DNA of 64,000 bases from Solen grandis. Its lineage: Eukaryota > Mollusca > Bivalvia > Adapedonta > Solenidae. The notes beneath the pieces are model-generated. The model had not been told where the DNA came from, did no database searches, and was given only the letters and a program-made list of their open reading frames with translations. Both the position numbers and the translations under genes were made by a program. The stretch is taken from positions 44,028,190 through 44,092,189 of the forward strand of contig CM037794.1 in assembly GCA_021229015.1 (NCBI GenBank), written 5' to 3'. Shown piece after piece: positions 24,423-35,033 of the stretch (its first letter is position 1; the number at the start of each line of letters is the position of its first letter).

Positions 24423-24663
24423 TAGTGGTGCATCAAAAACAGTGTTATCCAAGAAAGTTTATGATCAACTACCAGAGGGTCTCCGACCAGATCTTAGAAG
24501 ATCCGCAAAATTAATTGGAGCAGGTGGATCATCATTGACAGAATATGGAAAGGCCATATTTAACATTAAATTAGGGCCAGTATCATTTGACCATGAAGTA
24601 TTTGTTGCAGACATTGATGATGAAGCCTTGCTGGATGTAGATGTATTACAAAACAGACAGTGA
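24382..24663 (+). pseudogene. pol: Aspartic protease region of pol, frame-broken at both ends
   Basis: The frame contains FTADSGASKTVLSKKVYDQL, the retropepsin active-site loop (D-S-G-A), followed by IGAGGSSLTEYGKAIFNI. It should be continuous with the frame at 24261 upstream and with the reverse transcriptase frame downstream. It sits one frame later than the former and one frame earlier than the latter. The second change falls near the A-run at 24649-24652. Each break is explained by one extra base, from mutation or a sequencing error at a homopolymer. Confidence 0.8.
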
Positions 24664-26380
24664 CTTACTGCTAAGCAAAGGAATACTTTTACTGGGCGAG
24701 CATGAGATACCACTGATTCAGATAGGTATACAAGAAAATATACGCAAAGCTAGAGCTGCTGACCACTTCGAAATTCCACCTTATAGCGAAGCAGTAATTG
24801 ATGTGTTTGTCGACAGGAGGAAAGAAGACGACCTGGCTACTGACAGCGACTACATCCTAGAACCAACAGAACATTTCCAGCATGAATATCCCCTTCAAAT
24901 GGCAACAGTGCTGGTCAACATCAGCAAGGTCCCAACATGTAAAGTGCGCATCTTGAACCCTTATTCAACTGGGGCGGTTATCAAGCAGGATGCTATAATT
25001 GCACAAGCTGAGCCTATAGAGAATGTCCCTTTAACACTAATTCAAAAGGAGAATGAAGTTCAAGATGAGAATAACTTTTCAATGAGGAGAGTCAGTGTCA
25101 ATACCAGAAATCAAACAGATACTTCATCATGCCCAACGATAGTTAAAACATCATTAGTTGAAGAGGAAGTGCCTGACCATTTGAGGACATTGTTCAACAG
25201 CACGATTAAAGGCCGAACAACTAAAGAGAAAACAGTTGTAGCAAACCTTCTTAACAGATTTAAGGATAGTTTTTCAACCCATGAATGGGATATTGGTTTA
25301 ACAAACCTCACTGAACATGAGATTCGAACAGGAGATGCCCCTCCTATTAAACAGCCTCCACGCCGGGTCCCAATGGCATTTGTTGACGAGGAGAAGAAAG
25401 CGATAGAAGATCTTTTAGCAAAGGGCGTCATAAGAAAAAGCACTTCCCCATGGGCAAGTCCTATAGTATTAGTAAGAAAGAAATCAGGACAAGTCAGACC
25501 TTGTGTAGATTATCGTCGACTCAACGCACTGGTAAAACCAGATGGCTATCCCATGCCACGAATACAAGATTGCCTTGATGCTGTTGCAGGAGCGAAGTTA
25601 TTCAGCACTTTTGATTTGACAAGTGGATACTTCCAGATCCCTTCAAAAGAGGAGGACATCCCGAAGAGTGCCTTTGTTTGTAAATACGGACAATACGAAA
25701 TGGTCAGAATGCCCTTTGGTCTCAACTGTGCAGCCAGTACATTTCAGCGAACAATGGAACTAGCGCTACAAGGGATACAATGGGAAACATGCCTAATATA
25801 CAAAGACGACATCATAGTTTATGGGAAAGACTTTGAACAGCATCTGGAGCGTGTATCACAAGTGTTAGAAAGAGTTGAGAAGGCTGGCTTGAAGTTAAAA
25901 CCAGAGAAATGTGAATTGCTCAAGGAAAAAGTGGTATTCTTAGGACATATGGTGTCAGGAGATGGCGTCAGCCCTAACCCAATGAACATATCCAAGATAT
26001 TAGAATGGCCTACTCCTACTACAGTCAAACAGGTGAAACAATTTGTAGCCATGGGCTCATACTACAGGAAGTTCATAAAGGATTTTGCTCAAATGGTGCG
26101 ACCAATGTTAGAACTGACAAAGAAAGGGAAAGAATTTAAGTGGGATGAAGCGTGTCAGAATGCATTTGAAAGTACTAAACAAGCTTTGGTAAGCCCTGAA
26201 GTCATGGGCTACCCCTTACAAGAAGGAGGAGAATTCATTCTGGATGTGGATGCATGTGACTTGGGAATAGGTGGTGTGCTGCATCAGATACAGGATGGGA
26301 GAGAACGAGTACTATCATATGGCAGCAGGGCACTCAACAAAGCTGAAAAGAACTACTGTATAACTGAGAAGGAACTTCTT
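24641..26380 (+). CDS. pol: Reverse transcriptase and start of RNase H of the gypsy element (truncated by gap)
   Basis: About 580 codons are open up to the N run. The RT fingers begin around PPRRVPMAFVDEEKKAIEDL. Further motifs are PWASPIVLVRKKSGQVRPCV, DYRRLN, FDLTSGYFQIP, MPFGLNCAASTFQ and the catalytic Y-K-D-D (25799-25810) in LIYKDDIIVYG, followed by KCELLKEKVVFLGHMVS. RNase H starts with FILDVDACDLGIGGVLHQ at about 26230 and reaches the ITEKELL segment, where the gap cuts it. The order and motifs are those of Ty3/gypsy pol. The N-terminal ATG at 24641 is not a natural start; the protein would come from the gag-pol polyprotein. Any apparent continuation beyond 26480 is an artefact of reading through N. 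Confidence 0.95.
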
Positions 26381-26480
26381 NNNNNNNNNNNNNNNNNNNN
26401 NNNNNNNNNNNNNNNNNNNNNNNNNNNNNNNNNNNNNNNNNNNNNNNNNNNNNNNNNNNNNNNNNNNNNNNNNNNNNNNN
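26381..26480. other. Assembly gap (100 N)
   Basis: A second 100-base placeholder. It interrupts RNase H. The missing integrase and 3' LTR, expected to total about 3 kb, are probably here. Confidence 0.99.
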
Positions 26481-26839
26481 CAAACACGTATCAGACAGGT
26501 GTTAGCATCCACATGTGGTGCTCTTGTTTTTACTTGATTGTTAACAAGATGCTATTTCTGGTAACAAATATTTCTTTTTTTATGAAAGGGGTAATTGACC
26601 TTAGAATGAACATGGTTAAAAATGTCATATGATATGAACAGCCTTAGTTTTAAGAAGATGGCTATCAGAATACATAAAGTGGTGTCAGAAAAAACAAAAC
26701 AACACTACCACAGAAAACAAGTGTTGAATAAAACAACCAATAATAGGTTATTCTTTCATCTGCATATATAAATGAAATATTATATACATAATGAAAAGGA
26801 GAAAGGTGGAAAAAAGTTCAATATTTGATAGAACAGTTG

Positions 26840-27306
26840 CTCAAATGCAGAAATGTTGACATTTTGACATCTGTAAGGAACTGCTTTATCAGGGTTCCTC
26901 TGTTTGCTCATACAGTATTGAAGCTCAGATCCCATGTTCTTGAAAATAAAAATGGTACTTAACCCTTTCCCTCATAGAGGACACCATGAAAAGACCTATG
27001 CGAACAGCATAAAACCAGATAAGCCTGCGAGTAACTCACAGGCTGATCAGGTTTTATGCTGTTCGCTGCTCCTCAGTGGTCTGGAAATGAGGATTTTGTT
27101 ATTAAATTTGGTAAGGTTTAACTGTGGTATTCTGCAGATCAGGCTTTATGTGGTACCTATTGAGTGCGTTAAAATGAGTCTATATGAGGGAAAGGGTTAA
27201 AGAAAAATCCATTGCTTCATATACTATTTAAAGTTCAGTCATTTTATAAGTATCACATGATGATATCATGAAATTGTACATGAATATTCATGAGGTAAAG
27301 GGTTAA
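26840..27306 (+). mobile_element. TTAA-bounded MITE, family 2, interrupted by a family 1 MITE
   Basis: The left part (CAGGGTTCCTCTGTTTGCTCATACAGTA) and the right part (AGAAAAATCCATTGCTTC ... TGAATATTCATGAGGTAAAGGGTTAA, ending 27306) match the uninterrupted copy at 30166-30422. The family 1 element at 26959-27200 sits between them at a TTAA. The left end is poorly defined. Confidence 0.75.
26959..27200 (+). mobile_element. TTAA-bounded hairpin MITE, family 1, copy 1
   Basis: 242 bp including TTAA at both ends. The terminal inverted repeats are TTAACCCTTTCCCTCATA and TATGAGGGAAAGGGTTAA. The interior has a strong hairpin at 27000-27065, GCGAACAGCATAAAACCAG... folding on ...GGTTTTATGCTGTTCGC. 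TTAA target sites with C-rich ends are typical of piggyBac-type transposition; the assignment is inferred because no transposase is present. Confidence 0.88.
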
Positions 27307-28143
27307 AACTTCTGCCACTTGAAATTTACAGATAATGTTCCATTTAATTTATAATCTGTACTGTATTATATAAATCATTAGTAATTACTGAAATGTTCTA
27401 GAGTAAGATGTTCATATGTGTAAATAATTGTTCAATCTAGATAAGATGTATACATGAATTGATTATAGCTGGTAGGAAGGGAAGACTTCAAATAATTATA
27501 CTTGTCCAACAAGTTCTAAACTTGATATGATCTTTATCATGGATGTCACGTGCCAGAAAGTTTTCTACTGAAGTACTTAAAATGATGTATTGTTGGTCAC
27601 AGGATATACTAAAAATAGAATACTATGAAATAATTTGCAATCAATGGATAAAACTGATGTAACTATTAAACTTGATCAACAAATGGAGGGTAGGTACTCT
27701 TTAATAGTATTTTCAAGCACTGAAAGATGCTTATTTATGTTGAAATCAGTTTGCAGTATGTATTAAGAATCATATATAAGTGATTATCAAAACCTTTAAG
27801 TAACTAATTGACTTGTTTATCTTAAAAATGTGCATTTTATAATTTCTAAAATGTATTCATTATGGGAAAGCATTCCAATATGTAGGTATTCAATGTTAGG
27901 TACACAACTCGTCTGGCACTATACATTTATAGAGTGTCAACAGCTAATATACTGTGATGAGCATCAGTTGTTTCTTAATTACCAGGGAATAGATATCTGT
28001 TCAGTTTGAGTATACGGAGGTTTATCATCATTATCTTCACCATAACTTTAGGGAACTGATCCTAATTAAAGGGACTGTGTTACTGTAACCATTAGTGGTC
28101 AGTGTGGTTTGATATTAAAAACCAAAACCAATTCTTGGGATAT
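27307..28143. other. Non-coding stretch
   Basis: AT-rich sequence in which I recognise no exon or repeat. The missing 5' exons of USF could lie here or further upstream. Confidence 0.4.
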
Positions 28144-28384
28144 TTTTCGCTGCCCTCATAGAGGAAACCATGAAAAGACCTATGCGAACAGCATAAAACC
28201 AGATCAGCCTGCGAGTAACTTGCAGGCTGATCTGGTTTTATGCTGTTCGCTGCTCCTCAGTGGTCTGGAAATGTGGACTTTATAATTAAATTTGGTAAGG
28301 TTTAACTGTGGTTTTCTGCAGATCAGGCTTTATGTGGTACCTATTGAGTGCGTCAAAATGAGTCTATATGAGGGAAAGGGTTAA
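28144..28384 (+). mobile_element. TTAA-bounded hairpin MITE, family 1, copy 2
   Basis: Same body and hairpin as copy 1. The left end is decayed (TTTTTCGCTGCCCTCATAGAGG), while the right end retains ATGAGGGAAAGGGTTAA. Confidence 0.85.
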
Positions 28385-28930
28385 GTAGGGTTAATGCGTA
28401 CCATAGTTGCAGATGAAATCATACAAAAGAAGACGTAAATGTATACCAGATATACTTCAGGCACATGACAGATATAAATAATAGATGTGAGAAATAGATA
28501 TAAACAGAAACAGAGTTGTATACAGTCTAATCTGTAATAAACAGCATCCTAAAGAATTGCCATCCTCCTCATCATCTACTCACAGACTAGCAGAAACATC
28601 TGTTTTATCTTTTTTATTTTAAGTTTCTCATTTATATTCGGCCTATGGTTCCTACTGTTTAAAGGTGGAATTGATATTATTCCACCACCAAAAAAATAAA
28701 TGGTTTATAATCATTAAAGTGAGAGTACTGGTATACTTTTATTAAGGTTCTTCGCTTGTTTCCCTAAAAGGCTTTTTACTGTTTCTCAGTATCTCCTTTC
28801 AAAATGACCTTGGAACTTCATTAGTATTTTTTATGGGTATCAGGCAGTTTTTACAGCACTTGATTAGATAACTGCAAATTGTAGCGCGTCACATTTATGT
28901 GATGTGGTATTTTAAGGCTATCATCTCCTT
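28385..28930. other. Non-coding stretch
   Basis: No exon or repeat recognised. It contains short A-rich and pyrimidine runs only. Confidence 0.4.
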
Positions 28931-29300
28931 TTTATGCCCCCTCCTTCGAAGAAGAGAGTGTATATTGCTTTGCACATGTTGGTCAGTCTGTTGATGGGTT
29001 AGTCTGTTGGTAGACCAAATCTTGTCCAAGTGATAACCTAAGTTCTATTTGACTTTAAAGTCTCAAAATTAATATGGTTGTTGCTTATGACCAGTAGAAG
29101 ACCCCTATTGATTTTGGTGTCAGTACCTCAAAGGTCAAGGTCATGTGGTAATAAGAAACACTGTTTTTATGATAGTAACCAATTTGTGACCAGCCCACGT
29201 TATGAAGTCAAACATTATGCATTAAATATAGCTATATAAATAATATTGAAAATGAGGGGGGCATAGGGCCTATATGTTTTACAAACATTTTTTGTTTTAT
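28931..29300 (+). repeat. Short copy of the TTATGCCCCC(TCC)TTCGAAGAAG repeat
   Basis: It shares the start, the GTTGGTAGACCAAATCTTGTC phrase, CAAAGGTCAAGGTCATG and the end GGGGGGCATAGGGCC...TTTTACAAACATTTTTT with the copy at 17400-18195. It has only one to two internal units. Confidence 0.75.
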
Positions 29301-29641
29301 TCGGGTCCATTCATAGGTGCCTTCCCCTGAAAATGTCTCAAATGATTCATGTAGTTTCCTCTCAATTGTCTGCCTGTGGTAAAAATGGCATTTAGTTTCT
29401 TGCTGTTTTCTTAAAATTTAGTCTTATCAAATATTTAATAGGCCCATTGAATAATAAAGTATATTTATGTAATTTCCTTGAGATATTTGTACTTTTTGTA
29501 TATTTTACTGCTGATAGGACTGATGGTCATCAATTGTAGCTTCCCAGATTACGTGTGTGATATATATTTAAGTTCAAAAACTGAAATGTAAAGCTTGGAT
29601 GATATTCTGTGCGTCTCAGCTTGTATTTAATTTTATTGCAG

Positions 29642-32600
29642 CTGGTCAGTTTTATGTGATGATGTCACCCCAGGAGGTTTTACAAGGGCAACGAAACATT
29701 GCTCCACGCACTGGCTTTACCCCAAAAATAGAGGGAGGGCGGTCCACCAGAGATGACAGACGGAGGGCAACACATAATGAAGGTACAAATAATCTGATGC
29801 AATAAAATCACTTCCTCATTTTAAGATTAAATGCTCATTTTATAGAAGGGGCATGGAACAGAATTGATTACCAGTATTGTTGATTTTTGTCCCCAACTGT
29901 AGCTTCCCAACTTTGCAAACTTTGAGCAATTGGGGAAAATACATCATAAATATTTGACAATGTGTTAGAACTTCACGTTTATATCATTATTCATTAAAAC
30001 AGTTTGTTGAATTGATGATATGATGTACAAGCAGAAATATTGAGAGATTTTTATTTTGGTTGAAAATATGGCCCCCACACACACACCAAAAAAAAATAAA
30101 AAAATAAAATCACTGAACTGGTTTGATTCATAGCAGAAATGAAATGAACAGAAGATGGCAGGCCTTTAACATTTTGATTTTTACCTCATATGGACTTGGA
30201 TTGATGCTTTGACAAACAGAGCAGACCCAGATAAGACATCAAACTATAGAAGCTGCCTGATCAGGGTCTCCTCTGTTTGCTAATACAATATTGTAGCTCA
30301 GATTCTACACAGTTTGAACAGCAGAGAAAAATCCATCAATTAATACACCATTTAAAATTCACTAAATTGATATTCATAAAGTCATACATTAGTAACTGAA
30401 TATTCATGGGGTTAAAGGGTAATTTATTGTGTACAAGGTAACTGCTCATTGAAAGAAAACTATAGAATTATAGTAAGATAATGGCAGATCACACAAGAGT
30501 AACAAGACATGGAGGACTTCATGCTATTCACATCTTGTCATATGATCATGTACATGTATGACTGACTACCAGATACTACCTCATGTGTTCTCACTAGGAT
30601 TCTAGAATTTGAAGTCCTGAATTACGATTTTTCAAAAAGCAGGATTCCTCCTCAACAGTCAATTTGTTTCCCCAAATTTTTGAGTCCCTGACTCAAAATT
30701 AGAACTTGTAAAAACTTGGAAACTTACTTCCTCTAGTTGATACAGACTAGTATTAATAGCTAGAGATAAATGTATGGTTGTCGATGTGTAATGTTTGAAA
30801 TCCTTAAAACAATTAAGGACTAACTTTAATATCTGGTTGCACATTTGTTGGTCACATGACACGTCACTGTTGTTCTTCATCAACTGCTAAATTGTCAAAA
30901 GATGACCTTTGGTAATAAACGAATGCTTAAGATGTTAGATTTAAGTGAATTAAAAGTTGCCAGGTCAACAGAGTTGTCAGGTCTGTCTTGTAAATGAGTC
31001 AAACAAAATTATTTTCAGACCATTTTCATGAGTAATTTACAGAAAACTTACAAAACTGTGTTTCTGTTTTATAAGATGTCAAAAGCATCTACATGATTGA
31101 AAGTGTTTTGTTTGTTTCTGAATTTGTAGTGGAGAGGCGGCGGAGGGATAAAATAAACAACTGGATTGTTCAGCTTTCAAAACTGGTACCAGAGTGTTCC
31201 AGTGAGCATACGAAAGCAGGACAACTTGGGGTAGGTTTAAGATTTTTTCTTACATTAAGATTCGTTCTTACATTTTAATAAAACTTTCAACAGTTGTGTA
31301 CCACAGTTTTGCTTACAGTTATAATGTTATACACCAATTGCACTAAGAATCATACATGTTGTTCATTCTTGTCTTGCTACACATGTTCAGTATCTTTATA
31401 CCCCCCGCACAACAAAGTTGTAAGGGGGGTATACTGGATTCAGCTTGTCTGTCTGGCCGTCCGTCCGGCCGTCGGTTTTTTTGTCCGGACTGTAACTCAA
31501 AAAGTATAAAAGGCATCAAGATGAAACTTCATATGTGGATAGATCTCATTGATGGGGAGTGCAGTGACCAAGAACCATAACTCTCTGTCACGTTATTTTG
31601 GAGTTATTGACCTTTGTAAATTTTCTTACTTAATTTTTGTTCGGGCCGTAACTCAAAAAGTATAAAAGATATCAAGATGAAACTTCATATGTAGAAAGAT
31701 CTCATTGAGGGGGCGTGCAGTGACCATGAACCATAACTCTTTGTCTCGTAATTTTTGAGTTATTGGCCTTTTTAAATTTGCATACTTAATTTTTGTTTGG
31801 GCTGTTAATCAAAAAGTATAAAAGCTTTCAAGATGAAACTTCATATGTGGATAGATCTCATTGAGGGGATGTGCAGTGCCCAAGAACAATAAGTCTCTGT
31901 TGCATAATTTTGGAGTTATTGCCCTTTGTAAATTTTCATACTTAATTTTTGTCCGGGCAATAACTCAAAAAGTATAAAAGTTATTAAGATGGAACTTCAT
32001 AGGGGATAGATCTTATTGAGGGGGAGTGCAGTGCCCAAGAACCATAACTTTCTGTTGCATAATTTTGGAGTAATTGTCCTTTGTAAATTTTTATACTTAA
32101 TTTTTGTCTGGACCATAACTCAAAAAGGATAAGAGATTTCAATATGAAACTTCATATGTGGATAGATCTCATTGAAAAGAAGAACTGTAACCCCCATTTG
32201 CGTCACTTAAAAGATTCCTGTGACAAAGCGGCATGCGGGGGGTATTTTCGCCATGACAATGGCAGTTCTAGTTTATAATGTTGAGTCATGGCATAATAGG
32301 GTGTAATTCATGATACTTTTCGTATGCTATGGAATTATCTTAATTTCAGATCTATTTTTAGTCTGAATGTATTTTAGGTAGTCAGCACTTCTGTAGGGGA
32401 GTTTTGTGCAGTTTATCAGTGAATAAAAGCAACAGATAGATTAAAGATAAGAATTTATGAAAGCATCATGCGTTTTGCCTTTGATTTGGTATAATATTGC
32501 AACTGATCATTTATTTTTATTCTTATGTTCTTTTTCATTTCAGAGTAAAGGTGGGATTTTATCTAAAGCATGTGATTATATCAATGAACTACGACAAGCT

Positions 32601-32747
32601 AATGCTAGAATGACTGAAAGTCTGAAGGAGACAGAACGACTGTCAGTGGACAATGAGCTGTTAAGACAGCAGTGTGAAGAACTAAATGAACTTACCTGCG
32701 CGACTCTTCAAACAATGGGATTGTTACCCAGACGTTTCTGCTGGTGA
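29642..32747 (+). CDS. USF: Upstream stimulatory factor (USF1/2-like), C-terminal exons
   Basis: Three exons, 29642-29782, 31130-31230 and 32544-32747 (TGA), have canonical borders and matching phases. Exon one gives GQFYVMMSPQEVLQGQRNIA followed by PRT, the conserved USF-specific region, then STRDDRRRATHNE. Exon two continues with VERRRRDKINNWIVQLSKLV plus PECSSEHTKAG. The residues H-N-E-V-E-R-R-R-R are the class B basic region that contacts CACGTG. Exon three gives SKGGILSKACDYINELRQAN, completing helix 2, and a leucine zipper through LSVDNELLRQQCEELNELTC, ending ATLQTMGLLPRRFCW. USF is a nuclear dimeric transcription factor. The activation-domain exons upstream were not found. Two extra residues (LG) at the exon 2/3 join and a zipper about three residues shorter than in human USF are minor oddities. 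The family call is secure; USF1 versus USF2 is not meaningful here. Confidence 0.95.
30166..30422 (+). mobile_element. TTAA-bounded MITE, family 2, in a USF intron
   Basis: The left end is TTAACATTTTGATTTTTACCTCATATGG and the right end TGAATATTCATGGGGTTAAAGGGT. The interior CAAACAGAGCAGACCC can pair with GGGTCTCCTCTGTTTG to form a hairpin. Related copies lie at 26840-27306 (interrupted), 43566-43772 (inverted), 44836-44935 (partial) and 48378-48490 (partial). Confidence 0.7.
31399..32276 (+). repeat. Tandem-core element, period 156 bp, about 5 units, in a USF intron
   Basis: The start is TATACCCCCCGCACAACAAAGTTGTAAGGGGGGTATACTGG, a terminal hairpin. A GGCCGTCCGTCCGGCCGTC tract follows. Units marked by AACTCAAAAAGTATAAAAG lie at 31494, 31650, 31806, 31962 and 32117. 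The end is GCATGCGGGGGGTATTTTCGCC. Each unit also carries AGATGAAACTTCATATGTGG. The spacing is very regular, so the array is probably young or homogenised. Confidence 0.88.
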
Positions 32748-35033
32748 AGTGAAGCTGATGATCTGTGTCTCATTCCTGTTATTGTTTTATGAAATTTATG
32801 GAAGATAGATATATATATTTGGAAGAGAGTGCATGAGGAGTCAATGTCTTGTGCAATGTGTGGTGTTGATACGGACGTTTGGTATGAGAAAACAGGTGCA
32901 GTTGTGAAAAATGGCTTTCTAAGAAAGTGAAATCTGCACTTTGTCTTTTCCTTACCAATGGAGATCTCAATTATGGAAGACTGGAATGTAAGCATTCCCA
33001 ACGCAGCTTGTGTTTGATAGGCTGTTGGGAAAGACGTGCAAAACAGTGCATGTAACACTTTAAAGAAGTGTCCAATTTATGCCTTGTTTTAAACATATTA
33101 TTTAGACTGCAGTTTGAAGTTAGGCTTATTATATTCATATATAAGGATCGTGGATGCCACTGAAGAAAGTTGCCCAATTTCATAATCTGGTACCATTTTC
33201 TATATTTCCTCATAAATTAGAACTTTTTTCATCCTGTATTGATCTTATTCCCCTGTGAAGTGACTATATTATTAAACATTTCAAGATACTAATGTAGTCC
33301 AGAAGTATTTATAGAGTATGGTGTAGATTCTTAGGCAAAAAAAAAATTAGTTCCCTTTCTGGTCTTCAGCAAATAAAAAAAAAGAGGGTCGGTAGATTGG
33401 GATTTTATTTTTATATTTTTTTTTTACATAAAACAAAAGTTAAAAAAAAGGGGGAATCTTTTCTTAAAGGCGGAAAGGTAAAAAAAAACTGTAGGGTTGG
33501 TCATTAAAAAAGAGGGTTGGTCGGGCGATAGAAACCTATTTTTTTTTTTTTTGCCTTACAACATGCTCCATTATAATACACAGAGGCCAATATACTATGG
33601 TCTGATATTGGACCCTAAATTTTTATTTTCTGGTTTGTATAGGTGCATTTATGTGATTCAATATAATGCAATAAATTGACTTGGAGCCTTAATTTAGTGT
33701 TATAATGGAGCTGCACTGTAACAAGCCAATCATATACATTATTCTAGATGTTGGGAGTACTTTTTGATACATGTATATCAGTTATATTTCTCTTATCTTT
33801 TCTGCAGTGTTGAACTTGTACCAAATACATGATTCATCCATTTTCTTTTAATGGTTGGAAAGTTAATAATAACATTCCTGCCCAGTCTTCATATTAACTA
33901 AGTCATACTATTTCTCAAATGATTTCCCTACAGAAGTGTTTTAATACTAACAATCTAAAAACAACTTTTTGAAATATATAAATATATATTATGTTGTATC
34001 TCTTATTTCTTTTCATTTGTTACTCAAACCATGCCCATTAAAGAAAGCTTACGTATGTTAGAATGGTTGCTATGATATTTATAACATTCATTAAGCTGTA
34101 GCTTGAGATGGTCTGGTTGAGATATCTTTGTTAAATTGTGGTCTATGAGTAGTACATATCAACTGTAACACAACAAAATTTATAATTTAAGTGGTCTGAT
34201 AGCTCTTGTTTTTGGAGCTTTTTTTGTTGTTTTGGAAAGATTGCCCAAACCTTTCAAATTTGGAATTTTTGTTTTGAAGATGTTTGGAAACTTGTTCTTC
34301 TGCTTGAATAATTGAAGAAAGGGTAAGATTATAATCTCAAAAACTTTTTTTTTGCTCTGTGTGTGTGTGTTGTTTTTTTTAACACACAAGTATTAAAGTA
34401 GTACCATGTTTGTATTATGAATAATAATTTATTTCAATACTCTTAGCTATTATATATTCAAATGAAGTTTTATTCATAATGCTATTTAAAGCTGTGTTGT
34501 ATAATGAAACTATTTAAATTGTTTATGTTTTCCCATATAAAACAAAGGCCTGTAATGTTATGTCCTCTACATGAGAAGCTCATATTTATTAGAAAGATTG
34601 CTTATGCCTTTGAAGGGCATTATCTTGAGGTCAGGTCATAGGTTTTACACATACCTATGATGAAATATTTATAATTTATACCTGACACAAAGGTTGTATA
34701 TTTTTCCAGTCAGTTTGTCGCCATTTCTTCCTATTCAGGGGATCCTTTAAAGTTCTATGTTTGATATATTCAATGCAGTAGTTAAACTGCAGGTCAGAAA
34801 AGATAGCATTCTTATCCATTTAATTGGTCACAGATCAGATAAGATAGACTGCTCCACTGTTTATGATAGAAATACATTGGCATTAAGAAGGGAATGTCTT
34901 TTATTCAGTATTTTCATTTTTTTTTAAACCAGTTGTTCACGGAAGTGGGGGATTTATAGGAGACATGCTTGTTATGTCCCGTGCAGTTCTACTTATATTA
35001 TTAAATGAAAACCAGGTGGGATGCTTGGGTACC
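32748..35033 (+). other. USF 3'UTR and downstream flank
   Basis: Probable 3'UTR with AATAAA at 33670-33675 as one polyadenylation candidate, followed by AT-rich DNA with A and T homopolymers around 33340-33560. No further exon was recognised. Confidence 0.45.

Larger units (their letters stand above)
21188..26380 (+). mobile_element. Ty3/gypsy LTR retrotransposon, 5' LTR to RNase H, 3' end lost in gap
   Basis: The order is 5' LTR, primer-binding site, gag, protease, reverse transcriptase and RNase H, which is the Metaviridae-type layout. Integrase and 3' LTR are not seen: the N gap begins inside RNase H, and the sequence after the gap at 26481 is unrelated to the element. Long open frames (645 codons of gag and about 580 codons of RT/RNase H without a stop) indicate a young copy. 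Two frame changes in the protease region argue that this copy, as assembled, is not fully functional. It is inserted in a tandem-core repeat. Copy number, clade and activity cannot be judged from one window. Confidence 0.92.

Noticed and set aside
26481..26632. Apparent continuation of the pol frame after the second gap
   Set aside because: The residues after the gap (SIHMWCSCFYLIVN-like) do not resemble RNase H or integrase, so the continuity is an artefact of the 100-base placeholder.
32700..32760. A frameshift in the last USF exon
   Set aside because: Another frame gave a superficially USF-like ending, but the native frame aligns NELTCATLQTMGL with the NLLLRAQLRHHGL region of human USF1 and needs no correction.
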